Shown here piece after piece: positions 28,107 through 36,147 of a stretch of 64,000 bases of DNA. The translations under genes were made by a program, and so were the position numbers. How positions within the stretch are numbered: the stretch's first letter is position 1; the number at the start of each line of letters is the position of its first letter. The stretch is from Sulfitobacter geojensis (lineage in GTDB: Bacteria > Pseudomonadota > Alphaproteobacteria > Rhodobacterales > Rhodobacteraceae), in the NCBI RefSeq assembly GCF_000622325.1, contig NZ_JASE01000005.1, positions 2,046,001 to 2,110,000 of the forward strand. Direction: 5' to 3'. The notes beneath the pieces were generated by a model that was not told where the DNA came from, ran no database searches, and saw nothing but the letters and a program-made list of their open reading frames with translations.

Positions 28107-29516
28107 ATGAGTATTCTGCACCAAACCGCCTTGAACCTGTCTGCCTCCCTTGAAAGCGGGGAGGTCAGCGCCGTTGATGTAATGCAGGCGACGCTGGATC
28201 GCATTGCGGCCGTTAACGCAGACATAAACGCGATTGTTTCGCTGCGTGACGGCGATGCCCTGCTGGCAGAGGCGCGTGCCGCCGATGCTGCGCCGCGCAA
28301 GGGCTGGCTGCACGGCATTCCGATCGCGATCAAGGATCTGTCCAACGCCAAAGATCTGCCCACATCAATGGGATCGCCTCTCTATGACGGGGTGATCGCG
28401 GAAATGGACGATCTGGTTGTGGCCCGCCTGCGCGCGGCTGGCGCACTGATCATCGGTAAGACAAATACACCCGAATTCGGGCTGGGCAGCCATACGTTCA
28501 ATCCCGTTCACGGGGCGACCCGTAATCCTTATGATCGGGGGCGCAGTGTCGGGGGATCGTCAGGCGGGGCGGCGGCGGCATTGGCGGCGCGGATGCTGAC
28601 GGTCGCCGACGGGTCCGACATGATGGGGTCGCTGCGCAATCCGGCGGGATGGAATAACGTCTATGGCATGCGCCCGACATGGGGAACAGTGCCGGGTGAA
28701 CCTGCGGGGGATGTGTATTTGCACCAGCTGTCGACCTTGGGGCCGATGGCGCGCTGTCCCGCTGATCTGGCGGCTTTGCTCGACACACTGACCGGCGCGG
28801 ATTCAGGCCAGCCGCACAGCAAATCCCCCGATCCGACCTTGCCGTTTCTGTCCACGCCCCTCGGCGTGCAGCGCATCGGGTATCTGGGCGATTGGGGCGG
28901 GGCGTTTCCTTATGAAAGCGGTATTTCCCAGCTGATCAGCGACGCGCTGGAACAGATGGCGGGCCTTGGACACAAGGTGTCCGACATTGCCGCACCCTTT
29001 GACGCAGATCGCATGTGGGAGAGCTGGATCACACTGCGATCCTTCGCGGTTTCCGGCGCCAACCACGCGCTTTATACTGATCCCGAGCAACGCAAGTTGT
29101 TGAAGCCAGAGGCCGTTTGGGAAATCGAGCGCGGGCTGTCCCTGTCGGCGATGGACGTAAATCACGCCAGCATGGCGCGTTCCGACTGGTTGCGGGCGGT
29201 AAATGCCCTGTTCGAGCAGGTGGATGTTCTGGTTCTGCCGTCGGCACAATGTTGGCCATTCGAGGTGGATACCGTATACCCGACAGAGATCGCCGGTGTC
29301 GCGATGGATACTTACCACCGCTGGATGCAGGTTGTGATCCCGGCGAGTTTGATCGGTTTGCCCGTTGTGAATATTCCTGCGGGATTTGGCGAAAATGGCT
29401 TGCCCGGCGGGCTGCAATTGATCGGGCGGCATGGCAGCGACGCCGCTTTGCTACAACTCGCACAGCAGTGGCATCAGGCGACAGATTGGCCGCGCGCCCG
29501 TGCGATGGCTGTCTGA
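28107..29516 (+). CDS. Amidase-signature hydrolase
   Basis: A 469-residue amidase with the Ser-cisSer-Lys triad: Lys in IPIAIKDLSNA, and the Ser pair in the Gly/Ser-rich loop GRSVGGSSGGAAAA. Full-length for the AS family. There are no GatB or GatC neighbours and the substrate-side residues differ from GatA, so a free-standing amide hydrolase is more likely than tRNA amidotransferase. The substrate is unknown. It follows prfB by 57 bases and may share its transcript. Confidence 0.88.
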   Translation: MSILHQTALNLSASLESGEVSAVDVMQATLDRIAAVNADINAIVSLRDGDALLAEARAADAAPRKGWLHGIPIAIKDLSNAKDLPTSMGSPLYDGVIAEMDDLVVARLRAAGALIIGKTNTPEFGLGSHTFNPVHGATRNPYDRGRSVGGSSGGAAAALAARMLTVADGSDMMGSLRNPAGWNNVYGMRPTWGTVPGEPAGDVYLHQLSTLGPMARCPADLAALLDTLTGADSGQPHSKSPDPTLPFLSTPLGVQRIGYLGDWGGAFPYESGISQLISDALEQMAGLGHKVSDIAAPFDADRMWESWITLRSFAVSGANHALYTDPEQRKLLKPEAVWEIERGLSLSAMDVNHASMARSDWLRAVNALFEQVDVLVLPSAQCWPFEVDTVYPTEIAGVAMDTYHRWMQVVIPASLIGLPVVNIPAGFGENGLPGGLQLIGRHGSDAALLQLAQQWHQATDWPRARAMAV

Positions 29517-29759
29517 TCAGCGTTTCGGCGGTCGCGGCGGGCCTGCGGGATGTTCGCATCCGGCATCAATCAAACGTTGGTGCAGGGCGGCGGCATTCGC
29601 ATGGCCCGTTTCCAAAGCAAATACATATGCATGGGTGAGATAAAAGGCCGTGGCCTCTGGTGACTTTGCCTGCGCGGCGGCCTGTGTATAGAGCCGCATC
29701 ATTGTCGTGCCATCCCCCGTCGCATGTGCCGCGAGGAGTGCTGCGTCAATGCGGCTCAT
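29517..29759 (-). CDS. Small conserved-looking protein downstream of the Rieske oxygenase
   Basis: An 80-residue, mostly helical protein (Ala-rich, MSRIDAALLAAHATGDGT) with a Cys/Pro-rich end. Its start overlaps the stop of the Rieske oxygenase gene by 4 bases, which strongly suggests a real, co-translated partner. The helix-turn-helix pattern resembles a single tetratricopeptide-like repeat, but that is weak. No family recognised. Confidence 0.65.
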   Translation of the reverse strand: MSRIDAALLAAHATGDGTTMMRLYTQAAAQAKSPEATAFYLTHAYVFALETGHANAAALHQRLIDAGCEHPAGPPRPPKR

Positions 29760-30934
29760 TCTGCCGCCTGTGCCGGTGTGAGAGGGGCGGGAGCGCAGCG
29801 ATGACGCTCCATCTGCGCGGCGACCCAGTCATGGAACATATGTGTCGGTCCGTCCATCACCGGTGAAAAGCGGCCCCCGTCAAAACCGGTTGCATGACGC
29901 CCGCGCTGCATGCCCTCGACGACAAAGACATCTTCGGCAAAGACCTCTTTCCATTGCAACGTATTGCGCAAGCGCAGGCCGTCTGGCGTTTCTTTTGCGG
30001 CGTAATAAAGATGGATATGTTCAACGGTGCGATCCAATCCATGTGGCACCAGCACAATTGCGAAAGTGTGATCGCGGTGCACGCCCAGCAAGACGTTGGG
30101 ATAGACGGTGATGTATTCTGCCGCCGTGTCCCATTTGGAATCCAAAGCGTCAAAATCGGGAAACACCGTGCCATCATCGTCCGTAAGCTGGCGGTAAACC
30201 CACGTGCCCTGGCCCGAGAATTTGCCCGCAGCTTCGATGTGATAGTGATCCTCCAGCTTGGAATAGGTGTTCAGCGCGGGATGCACCCAAGGCAGGTGGT
30301 AGCTTTCGCAGTAGTTTTCGACCGCGAGCTTCCAGTTGCACGCGACTTCAAGTGTAAAGCGGCTGTCGGCACCGCCATGAAACAGGGGTTTGTCGAATTC
30401 GGCCCAACGGGTGATCAGATCCGCGTGGGCTTCCTTGAACGGGGCGGCCGAACCGGAGATGTTGATAAAAACGACATCCATCCAGATGTGGCTGCGCACT
30501 TCAATCAGGCCAAGGAGATCACGGTCGATCCCCTCATGCGTGTTCTGCCCCGGTCCGCCCACATGCGGCGTGCTGACAAGACGTCCATCAGTGGCGTAAC
30601 ACCAGCTGTGATAGGGGCAGCGGATTGCCCCTTCGATCTTGCAGGGGGCATCGACAAGGATCATCCCACGGTGGCGGCAGATGTTCTGGAATACCCGCAC
30701 CTCGCCCTGTTTGTCACGCAGCATCAGCAGCGGCATCCCCATGAAGGTCAGAGGCACAGCATCGCCAATTTCGGGGACATCCGCACCGACGCCCAGACCA
30801 GCCCAATTGTCGAATAACACGGCCTGACGCTCTTCGGTGAAAACGGCGGGGTCAGTGTAATGGGCGTTGGGCAAACCGTTCGCCTGTGCGATAGGGTTGC
30901 GGACGTTGCTCAGATCGGAATGGAATGGGGACAT
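29756..30934 (-). CDS. Rieske non-heme iron oxygenase, alpha subunit
   Basis: A 392-residue oxygenase subunit. The Rieske [2Fe-2S] site is CRHRG...CPYHSW (CxH and CxxH pairs, residues ~85-110), and the mononuclear iron site is in ENYCESYHLPWVHPAL (~205-220). The C-terminal half is the usual catalytic domain. Sequence style is close to the glycine-betaine/carnitine/choline monooxygenase group rather than benzene-type ring dioxygenases, but the substrate cannot be fixed. No reductase or ferredoxin gene is adjacent, so it must borrow electrons from elsewhere. An XRE regulator gene lies just upstream on the same strand. Confidence 0.88.
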   Translation of the reverse strand: MSPFHSDLSNVRNPIAQANGLPNAHYTDPAVFTEERQAVLFDNWAGLGVGADVPEIGDAVPLTFMGMPLLMLRDKQGEVRVFQNICRHRGMILVDAPCKIEGAIRCPYHSWCYATDGRLVSTPHVGGPGQNTHEGIDRDLLGLIEVRSHIWMDVVFINISGSAAPFKEAHADLITRWAEFDKPLFHGGADSRFTLEVACNWKLAVENYCESYHLPWVHPALNTYSKLEDHYHIEAAGKFSGQGTWVYRQLTDDDGTVFPDFDALDSKWDTAAEYITVYPNVLLGVHRDHTFAIVLVPHGLDRTVEHIHLYYAAKETPDGLRLRNTLQWKEVFAEDVFVVEGMQRGRHATGFDGGRFSPVMDGPTHMFHDWVAAQMERHRCAPAPLTPAQAAE

Positions 30935-31038
30935 CTGCGCTCTCCTGTTGCTCCCTGAAACTATAGATCAGGGCAGGCGGGCGGCCTTGCTGTCTGCGAC
31001 GTGATTTTATCAGGGGCGACACAACGGCAGTGGGCCGG

Positions 31039-31836
31039 TCAGGAGAGAGGCGTGTCCGGCCGCAGTAGACGACGGTGAAAGGGGGGCAGTTCGTTGATGG
31101 TGTGAAAACCGGTCTTGCGTGCCACGGGCAGGGCATTGGCCACCTTGGTCCCCAGATATTCATACACCATGCGCACAGCACGTGGTTTGCCGACTTCTTC
31201 GGGCACTGTGCGGGTGATATAGCCGACCCAGTAATTGTTTTCGAACGAAGCCACCCGATACAGGTAGTTAAACGACGACGTCATTGAATTGCGCCGCGAA
31301 ACCAGCACGCCAATTCCGTCTTCCTGCTGCATAACCAGCCCGCGAAATTCGCGGGCACGTGCGTTTGTGGGCAACCCCTGCAATACCATCGCGTCCTTGG
31401 TTTCGTATCCGCGCATAAAGGTGTTCGTCCCCTCGCGGCGTACAAATACCAATCCAACGATAAAGATCTCCTTGTCGTGATAGGTGCGGCGGGAAAACCG
31501 GTAAAAACCGCTGGGAAAAATGTCGTTAGGTATGTTCGAAGCGCCAACGCCAACGAAATCACGCATGTAGGTGTTCAGAATTGGATCTTGCCCCGCACCG
31601 ATCTCGTTCACCGGTTCCAGCAATACGCGGGCGTCCACTTTGAAAAAGCTACAGATACGCGCAAGCACATCAGGGCGCGGAAAGCTTTCGCCGGACAGGT
31701 ATCGGTTAAACTGCGTCCGGTTTATCCCCAGCTGGCGCGAAAGATCCGATATGGACGCATAAGAGCTGGAAAGTTGGCGCAGATTTTCGCCAAACATGTT
31801 GCGCAGCTCTGCGGGAGATTGCTTTAGCGAAGGCAT
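31039..31836 (-). CDS. XRE-family transcriptional regulator with unknown C-terminal domain
   Basis: A 265-residue protein. The start at 31836 is chosen because AGGAGA sits eight bases upstream; an ATG 90 bases earlier has none. Residues ~8-65 form an HTH_3 domain (SDLSRQLGINRTQFNRYLSG), followed by a large C-terminal domain (~90-250) rich in aromatic and beta-forming residues, perhaps a ligand sensor. It precedes the Rieske oxygenase gene and may control it. A palindrome, GCTAATTAGC, lies at 31912-31921 in the divergent intergenic region and is a candidate operator. Confidence 0.8.
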   Translation of the reverse strand: MPSLKQSPAELRNMFGENLRQLSSSYASISDLSRQLGINRTQFNRYLSGESFPRPDVLARICSFFKVDARVLLEPVNEIGAGQDPILNTYMRDFVGVGASNIPNDIFPSGFYRFSRRTYHDKEIFIVGLVFVRREGTNTFMRGYETKDAMVLQGLPTNARAREFRGLVMQQEDGIGVLVSRRNSMTSSFNYLYRVASFENNYWVGYITRTVPEEVGKPRAVRMVYEYLGTKVANALPVARKTGFHTINELPPFHRRLLRPDTPLS

Positions 31837-31911
31837 CAGAACATCTCCTTGCAGGGAGGGTCGAAAGAGGAAACCAAACGGGCAGCTTGGTAAGACCATA
31901 ACCCATTTGAC

Positions 31912-31921
31912 GCTAATTAGC
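31912..31921. promoter_or_regulatory. Palindrome GCTAATTAGC in divergent intergenic region
   Basis: A perfect 10-bp palindrome 75 bases upstream of the XRE regulator start and about 100 bases from the divergent small gene. The heptamer TGACGCT overlaps its left edge (31908-31914) and recurs at 31930-31936. Possible autoregulatory operator. Confidence 0.35.
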
Positions 31922-32024
31922 AACAATGGTGACGCTGTTTTGATGCAAGCCGGCCAGATTTAGACACAAATGGCTCCGTGCTCTGAACCTGCTTAGATCT
32001 ATAGTATTAATAGAAGGTTTTTTG

Positions 32025-32408
32025 ATGGCAGAAACGAGAGGGCAGAGCGAATACATGATAGGCGTTGTACTTTGGAGTGATGTAAGTGACGAGAAAGCTG
32101 TGTTTTGGTGCGAAGACCACGGTGATCTTGCTTATTATGATGCGGCAACTGGTTTAAGGGGTAGGGACGACGTATTTCAACCGGGGGACATGGTGCAATT
32201 CGATGTCTCTATCGAACGCAAAACAAGACGTGCCCACAATCCGCAGATTGTGCAAAGCAATGTTTGCAACGGGTTAATGGAAGGGTTGCGCAGTTGTGCC
32301 GAAAAGAACGACACCGGCGCGGCACCCTATGGGTCATCGGGCAAGGTCATTGCATTTCGACGAAATGCAGACCGAAGCGAAAATTTTGGAACGCGCGACA
32401 CCGGCTGA
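32025..32408 (+). CDS. Small protein with cold-shock-like OB-fold pattern
   Basis: A 127-residue protein; ATG at 32025 with AGAAGG eight bases upstream. Residues ~10-75 (GVVLWSDVSDEKAVFWCED, then FQPGDMVQFDVSIER) follow the strand pattern of cold-shock domains, where GTVKWF and EGQxVxFDV occupy the same places, but the RNP motifs are altered. The C-terminal third is polar and probably disordered. It could be an RNA- or DNA-binding protein; I would not assign more. It is followed by a strong terminator and is divergent from the XRE regulator. Confidence 0.65.
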   Translation: MAETRGQSEYMIGVVLWSDVSDEKAVFWCEDHGDLAYYDAATGLRGRDDVFQPGDMVQFDVSIERKTRRAHNPQIVQSNVCNGLMEGLRSCAEKNDTGAAPYGSSGKVIAFRRNADRSENFGTRDTG

Positions 32409-32427
32409 ACGCGAATTGAATGGCTAC

Positions 32428-32473
32428 ACCGCAGTCTCTGGCTGGCCTTTAGCTACCAGAGACTGCGGTTTTT
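32428..32473 (+). terminator. Rho-independent terminator after the cold-shock-like gene
   Basis: ACCGCAGTCTCTGG (32428-32441) pairs perfectly with CCAGAGACTGCGGT (32456-32469), 14-base loop, followed by TTTTT. It may also serve the convergent ilvN transcript from the other strand. Confidence 0.85.
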
Positions 32474-32486
32474 CGGAAGTCAGGAT

Positions 32487-33047
32487 TTAATCGCCGCGCG
32501 CCAAGGCCGCCACGCCGGTTCTGGCCACTTCTGTCAGACCAAGGGGGCGCATCAAATCCGCAAACGCGTCGATCTTTTCCGGCGCGCCGGTGATTTCGAA
32601 CACAAAGCTTTCCAGCGTGCTGTCCACAACATTGGCGCGGAAAATATCGGCCAGACGCAGGGCTTCGACACGGTGTTCGCCCTTGCCGGTCACTTTGAAC
32701 ATCGCCAATTCGCGTTCGACGCTTTGGCCTTCGACGGTCAGATCATGCACGTCATGAACGGAGACGATCCGCCCCAGTTGTGCTTTGATCTGTTCAATAA
32801 CTTGCGGCGTACCTGAGGTGACGATGGTGATGCGGCTCAGGTGACCTGTGTGATCCACTTCGGCCACGGTCAGGCTGTCGATGTTATAGCCGCGTCCGGA
32901 AAACAGCCCGATGACACGGGCCAGCACGCCGGGTTCGTTTTCGACCAAGACGGCCAAGGTGTGACGCTCGACCACGTCAGAAAAATTGGGGCGTAGGTTG
33001 TAGGCAGAGTGCGACGTGGCACCTTTTTTGATTTTTAGAGCTGACAT
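32487..33047 (-). CDS. ilvN: Acetolactate synthase, regulatory (small) subunit
   Basis: A 186-residue subunit (IlvN/IlvH) with an N-terminal ACT domain (HTLAVLVENEPGVLARVIGLFSGRGYNIDSL is its hallmark, residues ~28-100) and a second C-terminal domain. It confers valine feedback inhibition on, and stimulates, the large subunit. It lies 72 bases after the ilvI-type large subunit gene in the same direction. That gap holds two perfect hairpins, which could adjust the subunit ratio. Confidence 0.95.
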   Translation of the reverse strand: MSALKIKKGATSHSAYNLRPNFSDVVERHTLAVLVENEPGVLARVIGLFSGRGYNIDSLTVAEVDHTGHLSRITIVTSGTPQVIEQIKAQLGRIVSVHDVHDLTVEGQSVERELAMFKVTGKGEHRVEALRLADIFRANVVDSTLESFVFEITGAPEKIDAFADLMRPLGLTEVARTGVAALARGD

Positions 33048-33073
33048 ATTCCGTTTCCTTCAATTGGAGGTGC

Positions 33074-33116
33074 CGGAAACTTTCGAAGTTTCCGACCGTT
33101 TTCTTTCAAAGAAAAC
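33074..33116 (-). repeat. Two tandem perfect hairpins in the ilvI-ilvN spacer
   Basis: CGGAAACTT (33074-33082) pairs with AAGTTTCCG (33086-33094) around TCG, and GTTTTCTTT (33098-33106) pairs with AAAGAAAAC (33108-33116) with almost no loop. They fill the spacer between large and small subunit genes. A double hairpin of this sort looks like a short interspersed palindromic element and may stabilise or process the mRNA. Confidence 0.7.
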
Positions 33117-33119
33117 GTC

Positions 33120-34871
33120 TCAGACGAGAACCGATCCTTTTGCGTCAATTGCATTCTGCGTATCCGCATCACCCATCAGCATTTCGTTATGGGCCTTGCC
33201 CGACGGGATCATCGGGAAACAATTCTCATGCTTTTCAACCAGACAGTCAAAAATCACCGGCCCGTCATGGTTGATCATTTCCATGATCGCGTCGTCCAGA
33301 TCGTCAGGATCCGAGCACAAAATACCCTTGGCCCCAAATGCCTCTGCCAGTTTCACAAAATCGGGCAGGGATTCCGACCAGCTTTGCGAATAGCGTTCGC
33401 CGTGCAGCAACTCTTGCCACTGGCGCACCATGCCAAGGCGTTCGTTGTTCAGGATGAACTGCTTGACCGGCAGATTATATTGCATCGCCGTACCCATTTC
33501 CTGCATATTCATGAGCCATGATGCCTCGCCTGCGACATTCACAACAAGGCTGTCGGGATGGGCCATCTGCACACCAATCGAAGCTGGAAAACCATAGCCC
33601 ATCGTGCCCAATCCACCGGACGTCATCCAGCGGTTCGGATCTTCAAAGTCAAGGTATTGGGCGGCCCACATCTGGTGCTGGCCGACTTCGGTCGTGATAT
33701 AGCGGTCGTGGTCTTTGGTCAGCGCTTCAAGGCGGGACAGGGCGTATTGCGGTTTGATGACCTTGCCCTTCTGTTCGAACTTCAGGCAATCAACCGCACG
33801 CCATTCCTCGATCTGTTTCCACCACTTGGCGACAGCTTCGGAATTGGTCTTGCGTCCGCGGGATTTCCAGATCTTCAACAGGTCTTCCAAAACGTGACCG
33901 ACATCGCCCAAAATCGGAATGTCCACGCGGATGACCTTGTTGATCGAAGAGGCGTCAATGTCGATATGCGCCTTTTTGGATTTCGGGCTGAACAGATCGA
34001 CCACACCGGTGATCCGGTCGTCAAACCGTGCGCCGATGTTGATCATCAGATCGCAGTCATGCATCGCCATGTTGGCTTCATAAAGCCCGTGCATCCCCAG
34101 CATGCCCAGCCATTTGTCACCGGAGGCCGGATAGCATCCCAGCCCCATCAAGGTCGAGGTGATCGGAAAACCTGTCGCCTCAACCAGTTCGCGCAACAAC
34201 TGCGACGCCGCCGGGCCGGAATTGATGACCCCGCCGCCGGTGTAAAACACCGGACGTTTGGCTTTTTCGATGGCGGCAACCAGTTCGGTGATCTCTTCCA
34301 GATCGCCCTTGAGTTTCGGTTGGTAGTGGGACACCGACGGAGCCTTGGGCGTATAGGTGCCGGTTGCAAATTGGACATCCTTGGGAATGTCTACCAGAAC
34401 CGGACCCGGACGGCCCGAGGTGGCAACATGAAAGGCCTCGTGCAGAACACCAGACAGTTTGTCGGTCTCTTTCACCAACCAGTTGTGTTTCGTGCAGGGG
34501 CGGGTGATGCCAACGGTATCGGCCTCCTGAAAGGCGTCAGAGCCAATCATGAAGGTGGGCACCTGACCCGTCAAAACGATCAGCGGAATTGAATCCAGCA
34601 GCGCATCGGTCAACCCGGTCACGGCGTTCGTCGCACCCGGTCCCGATGTTACCAGAACCACACCGGGCTTGCCGGTGGAGCGCGCATATCCTTCGGCGGC
34701 ATGCACAGCACCTTGTTCGTGACGCACCAGAATATGCTTGATCGAGTTTTGCTGAAACACCTCGTCATAGATAGGTAGGACAGCGCCGCCGGGATATCCG
34801 AATACAGTGTCCACACCTTGATCAATCAAGGCTTGGACGATCATTTTGGCTCCGGTCATTTTGCGTGTCAT
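33120..34871 (-). CDS. ilvI: Acetolactate synthase, catalytic (large) subunit
   Basis: A 583-residue ThDP enzyme for the first common step of valine, leucine and isoleucine synthesis. The start is the ATG at 34871, after GGAG and downstream of the attenuator; an in-frame upstream start would begin in the terminator. Three domains: N-terminal PYR with catalytic Glu in RHEQGAVHAAEGYA, central FAD-binding domain, and C-terminal PP domain. The ThDP/Mg motif reads VAGEASWLMNMQE, with Glu where most families have Asp (GDG/GDA). Expression is probably controlled by the leader-peptide attenuator just upstream. Confidence 0.95.
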   Translation of the reverse strand: MTRKMTGAKMIVQALIDQGVDTVFGYPGGAVLPIYDEVFQQNSIKHILVRHEQGAVHAAEGYARSTGKPGVVLVTSGPGATNAVTGLTDALLDSIPLIVLTGQVPTFMIGSDAFQEADTVGITRPCTKHNWLVKETDKLSGVLHEAFHVATSGRPGPVLVDIPKDVQFATGTYTPKAPSVSHYQPKLKGDLEEITELVAAIEKAKRPVFYTGGGVINSGPAASQLLRELVEATGFPITSTLMGLGCYPASGDKWLGMLGMHGLYEANMAMHDCDLMINIGARFDDRITGVVDLFSPKSKKAHIDIDASSINKVIRVDIPILGDVGHVLEDLLKIWKSRGRKTNSEAVAKWWKQIEEWRAVDCLKFEQKGKVIKPQYALSRLEALTKDHDRYITTEVGQHQMWAAQYLDFEDPNRWMTSGGLGTMGYGFPASIGVQMAHPDSLVVNVAGEASWLMNMQEMGTAMQYNLPVKQFILNNERLGMVRQWQELLHGERYSQSWSESLPDFVKLAEAFGAKGILCSDPDDLDDAIMEMINHDGPVIFDCLVEKHENCFPMIPSGKAHNEMLMGDADTQNAIDAKGSVLV

Positions 34872-34909
34872 GGTCTTGCTCCGTGAGGCGTTTATTTTCT
34901 GTGTCGCAT

Positions 34910-34936
34910 AAAAAAGCCCCCGAGGATGTCGGGGGC
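34910..34936 (-). terminator. ilv attenuator terminator
   Basis: On the minus strand GCCCCCGA (34936-34929) pairs with TCGGGGGC (34923-34916) around a 5-base loop and runs into six U. It lies between the leader peptide and ilvI. An alternative hairpin pairs 34976-34969 with 34943-34936 (perfect 8 bp, nine with one more pair) and encroaches on the first bases of the terminator stem, giving the mutually exclusive folds expected of an attenuator. Confidence 0.88.
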
Positions 34937-34961
34937 GCATGGGGTCGAATATGGTTTACCG

Positions 34962-35009
34962 TTACCGGCCCATGCGCGTGTGTCCTAGAATGACGACTAG
35001 ATCGGTCAT
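34962..35009 (-). CDS. ilv leader peptide (15 residues)
   Basis: MTDLVVILGHTRMGR. Five consecutive codons specify Leu, Val, Val, Ile, Leu, the end products of the pathway. AAGGAG at 35024-35019 is nine bases ahead of the ATG. When branched-chain tRNAs are uncharged the ribosome would stall on these codons, leave the Arg-Met-Gly codons free to pair downstream, and so block the terminator; when charged, it would reach the stop codon, cover that segment and let the terminator form. This is the known logic of ilv/leu attenuation applied here by inference. Confidence 0.85.
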   Translation of the reverse strand: MTDLVVILGHTRMGR

Positions 35010-35037
35010 GCCCAAAGGCTCCTTATTGCGTTTGGGG

Positions 35038-35066
35038 ACATTATGAGGGGTTTCACGGGGCGTCAA
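35038..35066 (-). promoter_or_regulatory. Promoter of the ilv leader/ilvI/ilvN transcript
   Basis: On the minus strand TTGACG (35066-35061), a 17-base spacer and TAATGT (35043-35038) give a good sigma-70 promoter. It places the start about 20 bases before the leader peptide ATG, just enough to contain its Shine-Dalgarno. Confidence 0.7.
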
Positions 35067-35502
35067 CCGGCAATGATGCGAAAAATATGTCCGCGCGGGT
35101 GAATTTTTCGCAATTATGTTTCGCAAAGTGGATTGGGAAAGAAAGATAACGCAAATATGTGTTGTCTCGGGCGCGATTAGGTGGTGAAATCGGCGACGGG
35201 TGGGGCCTGAAACACGGTGGACGACCGCCGTTTGAGGCGTCGACTGTGCCAAAGACAGGTAAATCAGCGCCTGCGCGTCGCAAAAGCTATCGCTTAAGGG
35301 TGCTGGTGGCGCGCTGGATCGGGCAGAAACCGGCTCTCGCATCCCGACCCTTCAGCATAGACAACCAATTTGCGGTTTTGACTGGTTTTGACGTAAACAC
35401 TGCCGCCAACCCTTTGCGCGGTTTCCCACAGCGGGCGGATTTAAACCTATGGGCCGTGGATCCGGTGGTTAGGCGCAGCCGGTCATCCCATCCGCGTAAC
35501 AG
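35067..35502. other. Intergenic region between the ilv promoter and the response regulator gene
   Basis: About 435 bases with no convincing gene on either strand; frames present lack start signals and family resemblance. The left ~100 bases are AT-richer and may hold further ilv control elements. No clear terminator for the two-component operon ending at 35503 was seen. Confidence 0.5.
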
Positions 35503-36147
35503 TCACAAGCGTACACCAGTGCCCTGTAACACGCCGTGTTCCATCGCATAGCGCGTCAGCCCCGCCGTGCTGGAAATGCCCAGCTTGCGCTTGATGTTCT
35601 TGCGGTGCGTTTCGACGGTGCGCACCGAGATATCAAGCACGCCAGCAACTTCCTTGTTCGACTTGCCCGACGCCAGTTGCAACAGGATTGTCTGTTCGCG
35701 TTCTGTCAGCGCCTCGCGCCGGCCGTCATCTTTGGGCGCAATGGATCCTTGCGCGCCCGTACAAAGATACCGCTCGCCTTTCATCACCACATCAATGGCC
35801 TGTTTGATTTCGTCGGTGGGCACATCTTTCAGCAGATAACCCTTTGCGCCATGGCTTAGGGCGCTGGCGATGTATTCGGGGTTGTCGTGCATGGTCAGGA
35901 TGACAACGCGGGTTTCGGGGCGTCGTTCCAGCACGATTTCGGTGGCGGTCAGCCCGCCGATGTCAGGCATGTTCAGGTCCATCAGGATGACATCGGGATC
36001 AAGCTGGTCCAGCTCGTCGATCACCGCACGCCCGTTGCTGAGGGTCGCAATCACGCTGATGTCGTCATAGCTTTCGAGAATAGACTGGATGCCCTCGGCG
36101 ACCATTGGATGATCGTCAACAATTACAACGCGCACTTGGTTTGTCAT
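35503..36147 (-). CDS. NarL/LuxR-family response regulator
   Basis: A 214-residue two-domain regulator. The receiver domain (1-~120) has the acidic pocket at VVIVDDHP and the phospho-acceptor Asp57 in VILMDLNMPDIGG, with the conserved Lys in HGAKGYLLKD. A C-terminal LuxR HTH (~145-205; LTEREQTILLQLASGKSNKEV is split across the first helices) binds DNA. It overlaps the sensor kinase gene by 4 bases and, with it, lies divergent from the TRAP transporter it probably regulates. Confidence 0.93.
   Translation of the reverse strand: MTNQVRVVIVDDHPMVAEGIQSILESYDDISVIATLSNGRAVIDELDQLDPDVILMDLNMPDIGGLTATEIVLERRPETRVVILTMHDNPEYIASALSHGAKGYLLKDVPTDEIKQAIDVVMKGERYLCTGAQGSIAPKDDGRREALTEREQTILLQLASGKSNKEVAGVLDISVRTVETHRKNIKRKLGISSTAGLTRYAMEHGVLQGTGVRL

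Noticed and set aside
35159..35551. A 130-codon plus-strand frame in the spacer before the response regulator.
   Set aside because: It runs into the regulator gene in antisense and shows no recognisable domain.
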